Source: CAIKZZ01 sp036742455 (lineage in GTDB: Bacteria; Pseudomonadota; Gammaproteobacteria; Steroidobacterales; Steroidobacteraceae). Taken from it: a DNA stretch of 43,199 nucleotides. This document shows positions 1-7,084 of the stretch, one piece after another (the first letter of the stretch is position 1; every line of letters starts with the position of its first letter). Position numbers and translations under genes: made by a program. Location: positions 1 through 43,199 of the forward strand of contig DAINQU010000025.1 of assembly GCA_036742455.1 (NCBI GenBank). Reading direction: 5' to 3'. Below the pieces are notes generated by a model, which was given only the letters and a program-made list of their open reading frames with translations, had not been told where the DNA came from and did not search any database.

Positions 1-3
1 AAT

Positions 4-79
<76 letters not shown>

Positions 80-195
80 GTATTCATTACTGCGGTACTG
101 TCGGACGTCCATTCCGGCAGGGCGCGCATTATTCAGTCTATCCACCCCGGACGCAAGCGCCGTGACGAATATATTTCAAACACGAGCCGATGAGA

Positions 196-272
196 TGGGG
201 TGGACGATGGGGCTCGAACCCACGACGGCCGGAATCACAATCCGGGGCTCTACCAGCTGAGCTACGTCCACC
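196..272 (-). tRNA. tRNA-His (anticodon GTG)
   Basis: Complete minus-strand tRNA with anticodon loop TTGTGAT, anticodon GTG. The acceptor arm GTGGACG pairs with CGTCCAC. The discriminator is C and the next base 5' of the acceptor stem is G, so the histidine-specific G-1:C73 pair is encoded (272 and 199). CCA is encoded at 196-198. It is the third gene of the Pro-Arg-His-Lys cluster. Confidence 0.97.
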
Positions 273-318
273 ACAAACCATCAACTCTTACCCAACACCA
301 CCGACCCTCAGGGTCGGA

Positions 319-395
319 TGGCGCGCCCGGCAGGATTCGAACCTGCGACCACCGGCTTAGAAGGCCGGTGCTCTATCCGGCTGAGCTACGGGCGC
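319..395 (-). tRNA. tRNA-Arg (anticodon TCT)
   Basis: Complete 77-nt minus-strand tRNA. The acceptor stem GCGCCCG pairs with CGGGCGC, the discriminator is G and CCA is encoded at 319-321. The anticodon stem CCGGC/GCCGG encloses loop CTTCTAA, anticodon TCT, reading AGA/AGG. These are rare codons in GC-rich genomes. Second gene of the tRNA cluster. Confidence 0.97.
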
Positions 396-454
396 TCACG
401 CTCCCGACTCCCGAATCGACCGGCTGACCGGATCACGGGAAATCCCCTGATCGT

Positions 455-531
455 TGGTCGGGGCAGAGGGATTTGAACCCCCGACCCTCTGCTCCCAAAG
501 CAGATGCGCTACCAGACTGCGCTATGCCCCG
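455..531 (-). tRNA. tRNA-Pro (anticodon TGG)
   Basis: Complete 77-nt minus-strand tRNA. The acceptor stem CGGGGCA pairs with TGCCCCG, the discriminator is A and CCA is encoded at 455-457. The anticodon stem TCTGC/GCAGA holds loop TTTGGGA, anticodon TGG. It is the promoter-proximal gene of the cluster: a near-consensus promoter ends about 24 bp upstream of its 5' end. Confidence 0.97.
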
Positions 532-554
532 CCTGTCCGGATCACGGGACCGGC

Positions 555-583
555 ATATTACGAGCGCAACCCGCCCCAGTCAA
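555..583 (-). promoter_or_regulatory. sigma-70 promoter of the tRNA cluster
   Basis: On the minus strand TTGACT (578-583) is followed by exactly 17 bp and then TAATAT (555-560). Both hexamers differ little from consensus. The stretch after the -10 is GC-rich (GCCGGTCCC), the kind of discriminator known from stringently controlled stable-RNA promoters. The predicted start is near 548, giving a short leader before tRNA-Pro at 531. That it serves all four tRNAs is inferred from their order and close spacing. Confidence 0.8.
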
Positions 584-744
584 ACGCCATGTGCAATGTC
601 CGCGTCATTTTCGGGAAAAAAAGAACACGCATGACGACGGATGCGAAGCACTTTTGCGGCAAATGACCGCCCGCATCGCAGCGGGCCGGAGTACATTGAA
701 TACAGAGCAGGAATAACGTTTTCGTTGTTCCCGAGGAGACGCCT

Positions 745-1266
745 GTGGACGCAGAGAGTGAGCAGCGAATCTACGCCCGGCTCCAAGAGATGGAGAGCGA
801 GATTCACGATTTGAGAGGTGGGTACCTGCTCGTGAACGAGCGGTATACAAAGACCCTCGGCGTGCTGAAACGTCTCACCAGCGCGACGTTGGAGGCCGCG
901 TTGCGCGCGACAACGTCGGCTGAACAATCGGCCGAGGCCTGCAAGAACGCCTTGGCAGCGGCCGTGTCCGCCGCGAGCGCACCCTTGGTAGCCGCCTCCA
1001 TGGCCGCCGCCACCTCCGCGGGCCTCAGCGCGATCGCAGCGTCCGAAGCCGCCGCCGCAGCGGCCGCGGCATCGGCAGCGGCCGCCGAAGCCGCAGCGAT
1101 TCAGGCGGAGGAAACCTCGCTACAAGCGTCCGCGGAAGCGGCCAAGGCCACCTTGCGCGCCAGCCTCGCCGCCGCACAGGCCGCGCAAATGGCCCAACAA
1201 GCCGTCGCCGCAACCCAGACGCTCACACCGCCGAAGGACACGGCCGGCGAACCGATGCCAACCTGA
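745..1266 (+). CDS. Ala-rich helical protein of unknown function
   Basis: No family is recognised. The 173-aa product starts with GTG at 745, 6 nt after a strong GAGGAG Shine-Dalgarno (733-738). Residues 1 to about 50 are charged and heptad-like (MDAESEQRIYARLQEMESEI then ERYTKTLGVLKRL), suggesting a short coiled coil. From about residue 50 to 157 the protein is extremely rich in Ala with scattered Ser, Thr, Glu and Gln and only one Pro, so it should form long amphipathic helices. The tail (TPPKDTAGEPMPT) is Pro-rich and disordered. There is no signal peptide or membrane segment. The good ribosome site and open frame support a real gene, although low-complexity Ala runs in GC-rich DNA can inflate ORFs. 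Possible roles by analogy are phasin-like or structural surface-coating proteins; this is speculation. It converges on cfa with 12 bp between the stops. Confidence 0.7.
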   Translation: MDAESEQRIYARLQEMESEIHDLRGGYLLVNERYTKTLGVLKRLTSATLEAALRATTSAEQSAEACKNALAAAVSAASAPLVAASMAAATSAGLSAIAASEAAAAAAAASAAAAEAAAIQAEETSLQASAEAAKATLRASLAAAQAAQMAQQAVAATQTLTPPKDTAGEPMPT

Positions 1267-1278
1267 CCCACCATCAAC

Positions 1279-2418
1279 CTAACGGATTTCCGCAAGCCCA
1301 CCCGGAACACCGTCACGGGAGAGCAGCACCTGCCACAAATGCAGGTCCCGCACCCGAAACGAGGCGGCCGACACCGCCAACCAATAGCGCCACATCCGCC
1401 GAAACCGCTCGTCATAGCGAGCAGCCAACTCCGGCCAGTGGCCATCGAAACGGTCGAGCCAAGCCATCAAGGTTCGATCGTAATCGGGGCCGAAGTCATG
1501 CCAGTCCTCCACGACGAAGTGCGGCTCCAAGGCGACCGCGATCTCACTGCGCGCAGGGATATAGGAATTCGGAAAGATGTACCGCTCGATCCAAGGATCG
1601 TTGCACGCGCGGACCATTCGATTGCCGATCGTGTGCAGCAGAAACAGGCCATCCCGCGCTAAGAGTCGTCGAACGATCTGAAAGTACTCCGCGTAATTTT
1701 TGACGCCGACGTGCTCAAACATGCCGAGCGAGTAGATTCGATCGAACGATCCCGTCAGGGATCGGTAGTCTTGGTATTGGATATCCACCGCAAGCCCCTG
1801 GCTGCGCTGCCGGCCCGCGATCGCTTGGTTCTTTGAGACGGTGACGCCCACGACCTCTACGCCATGGCGTTCCGCGAAGTACGCCGCTGCCCCGCCCCAC
1901 CCGCACCCGATGTCCAATACCCGCATCCCGGGTGCCAAGCGCAGTTTGCGAGCCACCAAATCCAATTTGGCGTCCTGCGCCTCCGCCAGCGTTTGCGCCT
2001 CCGCCCAGTAACCGCAGGTGTAGATCATCCGCGGATCCAGCATGGCTTGGTAAACGTCGTCACCGACATCGTAATGACGTGCGCCCACGTCAAACGCTCG
2101 GCGGATCGACTGGCGGTTCACGACCCACGATTTCAACGAGAGCCACCGCTCCGGCAACGTCGCCATCTGCCGGTCGATGCGCGCTCGCAGCGCCTTCGCT
2201 AGCAACTGATCAAGCCGCTGCGCATCCCAATCGCCATCCATGTAGCTTTCGCCAACGGCCAAGGAGCCACCGGTGAGCACGCGCGGGAAAACCCGCGGCC
2301 GATGCACTTGCAGATCCCAAGGCCGGGTACCCCCGATCCGGATATCCGCTTCCTCCAACCAATGCTGGATCACATCGGATGGCCGCCAACGCCACAGATT
2401 CATCGCTTGAACCGACAT
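1279..2418 (-). CDS. cfa: Cyclopropane-fatty-acid-phospholipid synthase
   Basis: Transfers a methylene group from S-adenosylmethionine to the double bond of unsaturated acyl chains in membrane phospholipids, typically in stationary phase or under acid stress. The 379-aa product matches the usual length of about 380. The SAM motif I is clear (RVLDIGCGWGG), preceded by the family-typical YTCGYW segment and followed by GVTVSKNQ; the C-terminal part has the expected WLDRFDGHWPELAARYDERF region. The ATG at 2418 is chosen because a perfect AAGGAGGG (2424-2431) lies 5 nt upstream. A longer reading starting at 2607 would add 63 non-conserved residues. The upstream neighbour is a doubtful ORF, so cfa is probably transcribed alone. 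Confidence 0.93.
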   Translation of the reverse strand: MSVQAMNLWRWRPSDVIQHWLEEADIRIGGTRPWDLQVHRPRVFPRVLTGGSLAVGESYMDGDWDAQRLDQLLAKALRARIDRQMATLPERWLSLKSWVVNRQSIRRAFDVGARHYDVGDDVYQAMLDPRMIYTCGYWAEAQTLAEAQDAKLDLVARKLRLAPGMRVLDIGCGWGGAAAYFAERHGVEVVGVTVSKNQAIAGRQRSQGLAVDIQYQDYRSLTGSFDRIYSLGMFEHVGVKNYAEYFQIVRRLLARDGLFLLHTIGNRMVRACNDPWIERYIFPNSYIPARSEIAVALEPHFVVEDWHDFGPDYDRTLMAWLDRFDGHWPELAARYDERFRRMWRYWLAVSAASFRVRDLHLWQVLLSRDGVPGGLAEIR

Positions 2419-2504
2419 GAGAACCCTCCTTGGCTCCCACAGAAGCATCCGATTGTCTGACCGACGCCTCACCGATGCCCGTGCGCGCATCGGCAAACGA
2501 TCGG

Positions 2505-3140
2505 TCAGTGCGGTACTCGATACGCTGGGTCCACCGTCATGCCGTGCAGCGGCATCGATCGCGCATGCGCAAGGCGATGCCACCGACCGTCGTGACAATG
2601 CCGACATTGGCTGGCGGTAGGGACCGCGGAGAGGCTTAACGCGAGCAACCGATGGATGAACTCCGGCGTCTCCTCACGCTGAGCGCCATCGTCCGACGGA
2701 CGACCTTGCACCGCGACGACGCGTTCGTCCGAAAGGGCGCACTCGTCGGGCGTGCTGCACACGAGAAACGAGTAGCCGCTACCGCCGTCACGACGCGACG
2801 ACACGCACGGCGCGTCCTCCGCGCAGCAGCGATCGGGCCCGCAGCCCGTCACCGACAACAACGTGACCCCGAGGGTGAGATCGGCCAGGCGTTTGATCGA
2901 TGCCGTGTAACAGGACTCGGGCTGCGCATCCACGCCACAGAGACGGAGCCGCTCCGCGGAGTGCGGCTGTAGAAATCGAACCGCAGTACCGCCGCAGAGT
3001 CCGGACCAGTAGACCTCCACCAACTCACGACTAATGCCGAGGCGACGGGTGGTCGGTGAAGCGCTCGGCGGTGGGGCACCGTCGGCGAGTGCGATCGGCT
3101 CGACCGGATAGATGATCGTCCAGATGAAGAGTGCTCTCAT
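2505..3140 (-). CDS. Possible Cys-rich secreted protein (doubtful ORF)
   Basis: Not recognised. The frame gives 211 aa from an ATG at 3140, preceded by a weak AGGGG. The first 20 residues (MRALFIWTIIYPVEPIALAD) are hydrophobic and could be an export signal, though not a textbook one. The middle is strikingly rich in cysteine: ten to eleven Cys, including GCGPDRCC and APC, LVC and DEC, compatible with a disulfide-bonded exported protein. Third codon positions are mostly G or C through the first 170 codons, in keeping with coding sequence here. The C-terminal 40 residues look like random translation. The stretch overlaps several antisense ORFs, none better. It may be a real lineage-specific gene, a decayed gene, or chance. 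Confidence 0.4.
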   Translation of the reverse strand: MRALFIWTIIYPVEPIALADGAPPPSASPTTRRLGISRELVEVYWSGLCGGTAVRFLQPHSAERLRLCGVDAQPESCYTASIKRLADLTLGVTLLSVTGCGPDRCCAEDAPCVSSRRDGGSGYSFLVCSTPDECALSDERVVAVQGRPSDDGAQREETPEFIHRLLALSLSAVPTASQCRHCHDGRWHRLAHARSMPLHGMTVDPAYRVPH

Positions 3141-3760
3141 CGTAAATCCCCTGTAGACAGTCCTGCGAGCCGTCACCGTATCATCGGGGCCTGAGCCACC
3201 GCCGCTCACGCGCTGACACGAACGGTTCCTCCCTGAATCCGCGGCACAGCTCTCCTTCCGTTGAGCTGCCTATACCGTCCACCCTCTGAGGCCCCGCACG
3301 CGTCCGTGCGCGCAGGATCCTCGATTTCGCCTTGAGCACTCTCGTGCGGCCCTGCCTTGCGTCGCGCAATGACCTGCACCGAGTACCGTCCTGGCGCGCG
3401 CATCCTGCGCACACCACGACTCCAAGCGCCGAACAGATCGTTGCGACGGACTCCGTTGCCGGACCGAATTCAGCGTCGTGCTGCCGGGAACCTACCCGGA
3501 CATCCCTGTCGGGGCCTTTCCATCGCAACGATCTGTGATCCAACAGTAGGCCTGGATCGTCCAATCGGTTAGGAATTTATTGCGGTCCGGTAGGATTTTC
3601 TGATCACCATAGGCACAAAGGGTGGAGTCGGTACGCGATAACCTACGGCGTGGCTGTGGCAAGCGCCTATATGCATTCGGTTATTTGATCGCGCGCCGAC
3701 GGACGAATTCAGGCATTGTTTTCACGGAGGGACAACAATAACTTTTTGGAGGCAGTCAAC
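3141..3760. other. Intergenic region without a convincing gene
   Basis: About 620 bp between the doubtful Cys-rich ORF and the AraC-type regulator. Short ORFs exist on both strands (a 68-aa minus-strand frame ending at 3206, for example), but none has a good ribosome site, recognisable domain or coding-like composition. The last 200 bp (from about 3560) are noticeably more AT-rich than the rest and probably contain the promoter of the regulator. No clean -35/-10 pair was identified. Confidence 0.5.
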
Positions 3761-4621
3761 GTGGACGACACTCCAGTCGCACTGTGGATCACGGACAATG
3801 CATCGGATGCCACGCCGAAGGCTCGGCTGTTCATGTCGGAGTTTTGCACGCTTCGGGTGGCGCATAAGTTCGACGATCAACTCGACGTGCTGATCGGATC
3901 GACCGATTGGTACGCCATTTTCATCGCGATCGACTATCTGTCGATCGATGATTTGCGGCTGATTTCCCATGTACAGACGCGTCATCGCTGCCCACGCGTT
4001 GCGTTGATTACCGCACGTCCTTCCACCGATCTGTCCATTTGGGCGATGCAGAACGGCATTCGCCAAATGGGCTTGAAGTCGATGGGCCGCACGGACGCGC
4101 GCCAGCTCGCCCAGGCGATGGCCCAGGGAACGGAGCTTGAAGGGGCCACGCATGCACCTGCCGATGCGAAACGCGCAGAAATGCCACTCGAAAGCCGCTT
4201 ACAGGCGCGCCAGCTCAGCACTCAAAAGTTGCACGCGGTGAAAATGCGCTTCGAAAAGCAGTATCAGGACGGTATCTCAGGCGTTGAAGGCGCCCAACTG
4301 CTGCGCTGCTCCGAAAGCTATTTTTCCCGGCAGTTTGCCGCGGAATTCGGCGAGCACTTTGCGCGGTACAAGATGCGCTACCGCATTGAGCGCGCCCAGG
4401 AATTACTGTCCATTCCGAGCGTTTCCATTGCCGATGTCGCCTCGGTCGTCGGCTTCACCGATCCCTCGTACTTTTCGCGTGTTTTTCGCGATTTGACCGG
4501 CATGACGCCGACCCAATATCGCGAGCAGGCCCAGGCGAACGGTGCCGGGGATCCCCCACCGGACGTTGTGGTGGCGGATGCGACGAGCCACGCGCTCGGC
4601 GCCACCGGCACTCGCGCGTAG
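3761..4621 (+). CDS. Receiver-domain AraC-family transcription regulator
   Basis: A 286-aa cytoplasmic DNA-binding protein. Residues 5-120 resemble a response-regulator receiver: D12 in the acidic pocket, D58 at the position of the phosphoacceptor (FIAID), T84 (LITA) and K106 (GLK). The usual second acidic residue is N13, so phosphorylation is uncertain. Residues 165-256 form the double helix-turn-helix of AraC/XylS regulators, with the second motif ADVASVVGFTDPSYFSRVFR followed by LTGMTPTQYR. GTG at 3761 is chosen because TTTGGAGG lies 8 nt upstream; an in-frame TTG at 3716 would add 15 residues but has no ribosome site. No histidine kinase lies nearby, so it is an orphan. The target genes are unknown; the host-attachment gene 170 bp downstream is a candidate. 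Confidence 0.88.
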   Translation: MDDTPVALWITDNASDATPKARLFMSEFCTLRVAHKFDDQLDVLIGSTDWYAIFIAIDYLSIDDLRLISHVQTRHRCPRVALITARPSTDLSIWAMQNGIRQMGLKSMGRTDARQLAQAMAQGTELEGATHAPADAKRAEMPLESRLQARQLSTQKLHAVKMRFEKQYQDGISGVEGAQLLRCSESYFSRQFAAEFGEHFARYKMRYRIERAQELLSIPSVSIADVASVVGFTDPSYFSRVFRDLTGMTPTQYREQAQANGAGDPPPDVVVADATSHALGATGTRA

Positions 4622-4698
4622 TCGGCCGTCCACGCCGGGATCACGATTTCCAGGGACGGCAGTTATTCCTCAAGGATTCGAGGGAGTGTCGAAATCCA

Positions 4699-4712
4699 TG
4701 TAAGCGCTTACA
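4699..4712. promoter_or_regulatory. Perfect 14-bp palindrome, LacI-type operator candidate
   Basis: TGTAAGCGCTTACA is a perfect palindrome with the central CG flanked by symmetric arms, which is the architecture of LacI/GalR-family operators. It lies 81 bp upstream of the start codon of the host-attachment-family gene and 77 bp after the AraC-type regulator. The flanking bases do not extend the symmetry. The core differs from the AAACGTTT site in front of the TonB receptor near the other end of the window, so a different family member may bind here. Confidence 0.5.
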
Positions 4713-4793
4713 CCACGATCCGTACGGCTTTTGTTCACGGTCAATGCGTCGTTACCACGAGTTGTCGATGTCCTACAGCCCAGGAGGCTCATC

Positions 4794-5300
4794 ATGTACA
4801 CCCTGCACGTTGTCGTTGCCGAAGCATCCAATGCCCGATTTTATCGCTCGGGCGCACAACCCGATTCCTTGGAACTGATGGAGACACTGGCCAGTCCCGC
4901 CGCGCGTAGCCACGAACAAGCGCTGGTGAGCGCCCGGCAAGGGCGTGTCATCAATCGCGGGCTCGGGCACTCCGTTGCGTTTTCGCCCAAGCACTCCGCC
5001 CGAGACATTGCGCTGGATCGATTCGCCCGACGGATCGCACGGCGCGTCGGCGCGCTCGGCACCCTAGCACCCGATACCTTCCTCGTCGTCATCGCGGGCG
5101 TGCGCCTGCTCGGGCTCATCCGCAAGCATTTGTCGGTGGCCTCGGAACAGCGACTCGTTGCGACGTTGGCGAAGGATTTGGGTCAGTGCGATCACACAGC
5201 GCTCGAAACCACCGTGGCGGCGCTCATGACGCAACGCAAGGTGCGACCGCCGCTGCGGCGCGGCGTTGGCAGTACCTCGCAGACCATCCGCATCCATTGA
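4794..5300 (+). CDS. Host attachment family protein
   Basis: A 168-aa protein resembling the Host_attach family (named after a plant-attachment locus of Agrobacterium but widespread in proteobacteria; the biochemical role is not established). Features typical of the family are the N-terminal strand with VVVAEASNARFYR, the central RDIALDRFARRIARR helix and the following APDTFLVVIAGVRLLGLIRKHL segment. There is no signal peptide, so it is probably cytoplasmic. ATG at 4794 sits 6 nt after AGGAGG (4782-4787). The gene stands alone between the orphan AraC-type regulator and folD. A LacI-type palindrome lies upstream and may regulate it. Confidence 0.8.
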   Translation: MYTLHVVVAEASNARFYRSGAQPDSLELMETLASPAARSHEQALVSARQGRVINRGLGHSVAFSPKHSARDIALDRFARRIARRVGALGTLAPDTFLVVIAGVRLLGLIRKHLSVASEQRLVATLAKDLGQCDHTALETTVAALMTQRKVRPPLRRGVGSTSQTIRIH

Positions 5301-5423
5301 AGCGTCGACGCCCGGTGCCGTGTCGCTCCCCGCACCGCACCGGGATGTGCCGTCGCAACGCGGCCGCGTCGCGTGCGATACTGCGCGTTTGACGCGCGTA
5401 TCGCGACTTACGAGGGGATCCCC

Positions 5424-6290
5424 ATGACTGCGAGACTGATCGACGGTAAGGCCATTTCCAAGCAATTGAAAGCGGAGGTCCGCGCCGACGTCGAAGCGCT
5501 CGTGGCCTCCGGTGGGCGTCGCCCCGGCCTCGCGGTGGTCATCGTCGGCGATGATCCGGCGTCGCACATTTACGTGAAGAACAAGCGTCTGGGCTGTGAA
5601 GAGACCGGCGTCTACTCGGTGTCTCACGATCTGCCCGCCTCGACCTCCGAGGCGGATTTGCTCGCCCTGATCGATCAGTTAAACGCGGATCCGCTGATTG
5701 ACGGCATCCTCGTTCAGTCGCCGCAACCGAAGCACATCGACCCAAACAAGGTGATTGAGCGCATCGATCCGTCGAAGGACGTGGATGGCTTTCACCCGTA
5801 CAACGTCGGTCGCCTTGCCACCCGCCAACCGCTCCTGCGCCCCTGCACGCCCTACGGCGTGATGATCATGCTGCAGAAAGCCGGCATCGACGTCGCCGGT
5901 AAGGACGCCGTGGTCGTGGGTCAGTCGAACATCGTGGGCCGGCCGATGGCGCTCGAGCTCTTGATGGCCGGCGCGACCATCACGGTGTGTCATTCGAAGA
6001 CCCGCGATCTGCGCGGTGAGGTCGGTCGCGCCGAAATCCTCGTCGTCGGGACCGGCAAGCCCGAGATGATCCCGGGCGAATGGGTGCGTGAAGGCGCTGT
6101 GGTCATCGACGTCGGCATCAATCGCTTGCCGTCCGGCAAGATCGTCGGCGACGTCGAATTTGACGGTGCCGCGGCGCGCGCCTCCGCGATCACGCCCGTC
6201 CCGGGCGGCGTCGGGCCCATGACCATCGCGACCCTCATGCGCAATACGCTCGAGAGCGCCTTGTTGCGGCAGGGACGCGCAGTGCGATGA
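5424..6290 (+). CDS. folD: Bifunctional methylenetetrahydrofolate dehydrogenase/cyclohydrolase
   Basis: Interconverts 5,10-methylene-THF, methenyl-THF and 10-formyl-THF with NADP, feeding purine and formyl-methionine synthesis. The product is 288 aa, the same length as E. coli FolD. Visible signatures are the substrate-site YVKNKRLGCEETG (Tyr and catalytic Lys), the IDGILVQSPQPKHID block (family consensus GILVQLPLP), DVDGFHPYNVGRL, and the dinucleotide-binding VVVGQSNIVGRPMALELL. The C-terminal VPGGVGPMTIATLMRNT is also conserved. ATG at 5424 follows GAGGGG. Its TGA overlaps the ATG of the next gene (ATGA), implying translational coupling to an exported protein of unknown role. Confidence 0.97.
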   Translation: MTARLIDGKAISKQLKAEVRADVEALVASGGRRPGLAVVIVGDDPASHIYVKNKRLGCEETGVYSVSHDLPASTSEADLLALIDQLNADPLIDGILVQSPQPKHIDPNKVIERIDPSKDVDGFHPYNVGRLATRQPLLRPCTPYGVMIMLQKAGIDVAGKDAVVVGQSNIVGRPMALELLMAGATITVCHSKTRDLRGEVGRAEILVVGTGKPEMIPGEWVREGAVVIDVGINRLPSGKIVGDVEFDGAAARASAITPVPGGVGPMTIATLMRNTLESALLRQGRAVR

Positions 6291-7051
6291 GCCGACTCCG
6301 CGGGGTCTGCGCCCTTACCCTCGCGTCGCTCGCGCTCTACGGCGCGGCGGCGTGGGGCCGCGGTGGCGGTGGTATGGTCTTCACCTACTACACCATCCCC
6401 GGCAAACGCCCGGGGCTCGATAACGTGTGCGTGACGCCCGAACTCACCGTCGGCGCCAAATCAAAAAACATCAACGGCGATGTCATGGAGGTGACCGAAT
6501 TACTCGGCAAGTCCGCCATGTGTCGTGCCAAAGACAAGCCGATCTTGGCGAAGGTGCAATTGACCCCGTCGGCGGATTTCACCTCGACGCTGAAGATCGG
6601 CTTGCCGAAGGACTTCGTCGAGCTACCGTTGACCGACAAGGATCGCTTCGACGGCAAACGGTTCGTCGCGAACAACCGTCACCGCGACATCACGGTCTAC
6701 GTCTCCAGTTGGAACCGCGCGGGTGCGGTGAACTTCAACACGTGGATCCGCCAGGTGCGACAGAACCAGATCGACGGTAACGACCGCACCTCGTCGACGG
6801 TCGAAGAGCTCGACTTCGATGGCATTGAAGCGCGACGCTGGGTCCTGATGGGCGGTCCCGCCAAAGGGATGTTCGCCAAGAAGAAGGCCTGGGTCGACAC
6901 CTACATCAAAGGCGACAAGGAACTCGTCTGGGTGGAGGTGGCCATCAATGCGGACGACCTCGACAAACACCGCGACGAGATCTATGCCATCTCGGAGAGC
7001 GTTTCCGGGTTGAAGGCCGAACCCACCGGCGCGGCAGAGCCCGCACCGTAA
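6287..7051 (+). CDS. Exported protein of unknown function
   Basis: Not recognised. The 254-aa product starts at an ATG that overlaps the folD stop by 4 bp. Residues 1-24 (MSRLRGVCALTLASLALYGA and on) form a Sec-type signal peptide; the mature protein is then periplasmic or outer-membrane associated. The mature part is a mixed alpha/beta sequence with repeated Lys/Asp surfaces and segments such as NRHRDITVYVSSWNR and LDFDGIEARRWVLMGG, but it has no catalytic motif that can be named. The last ten residues are Ala/Pro-rich. The link to folD is probably only transcriptional. A GC-rich hairpin follows the stop codon. Confidence 0.75.
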   Translation: MSRLRGVCALTLASLALYGAAAWGRGGGGMVFTYYTIPGKRPGLDNVCVTPELTVGAKSKNINGDVMEVTELLGKSAMCRAKDKPILAKVQLTPSADFTSTLKIGLPKDFVELPLTDKDRFDGKRFVANNRHRDITVYVSSWNRAGAVNFNTWIRQVRQNQIDGNDRTSSTVEELDFDGIEARRWVLMGGPAKGMFAKKKAWVDTYIKGDKELVWVEVAINADDLDKHRDEIYAISESVSGLKAEPTGAAEPAP

Positions 7052-7053
7052 CG

Positions 7054-7078
7054 GGCGGGGGCGCCGTCCGCCCCCGCC
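7054..7078. terminator. Hairpin between convergent genes, possible terminator
   Basis: GGCGGGGGCG (7054-7063) and CGCCCCCGCC (7069-7078) form a perfect 10-bp stem with a 5-nt loop, directly after the stop of the exported protein and 7 bp before the cysS stop. The downstream T run on the plus strand is weak (GGTTTCTC) and there is none on the minus strand. It may work as an inefficient intrinsic terminator or an mRNA 3'-end stabiliser for both convergent transcripts. Confidence 0.5.
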
Positions 7079-7084
7079 GGTTTC

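Noticed and set aside
2419..2607. N-terminal extension of cfa from an upstream ATG
   Set aside because: The extra 63 residues are not family-like, and a perfect AAGGAGGG lies just before the ATG at 2418.
2652..2972. Plus-strand ORF of 106 aa
   Set aside because: Arg/Ala-rich product, antisense to the better minus-strand frame, with no ribosome site.
3484..3499. CCGGG/CCCGG hairpin
   Set aside because: A 5-bp stem with no T run is expected by chance at this GC content.
3181..3564. Minus-strand ORFs of 127 and 68 aa
   Set aside because: No domain, no ribosome site and composition like random translation.
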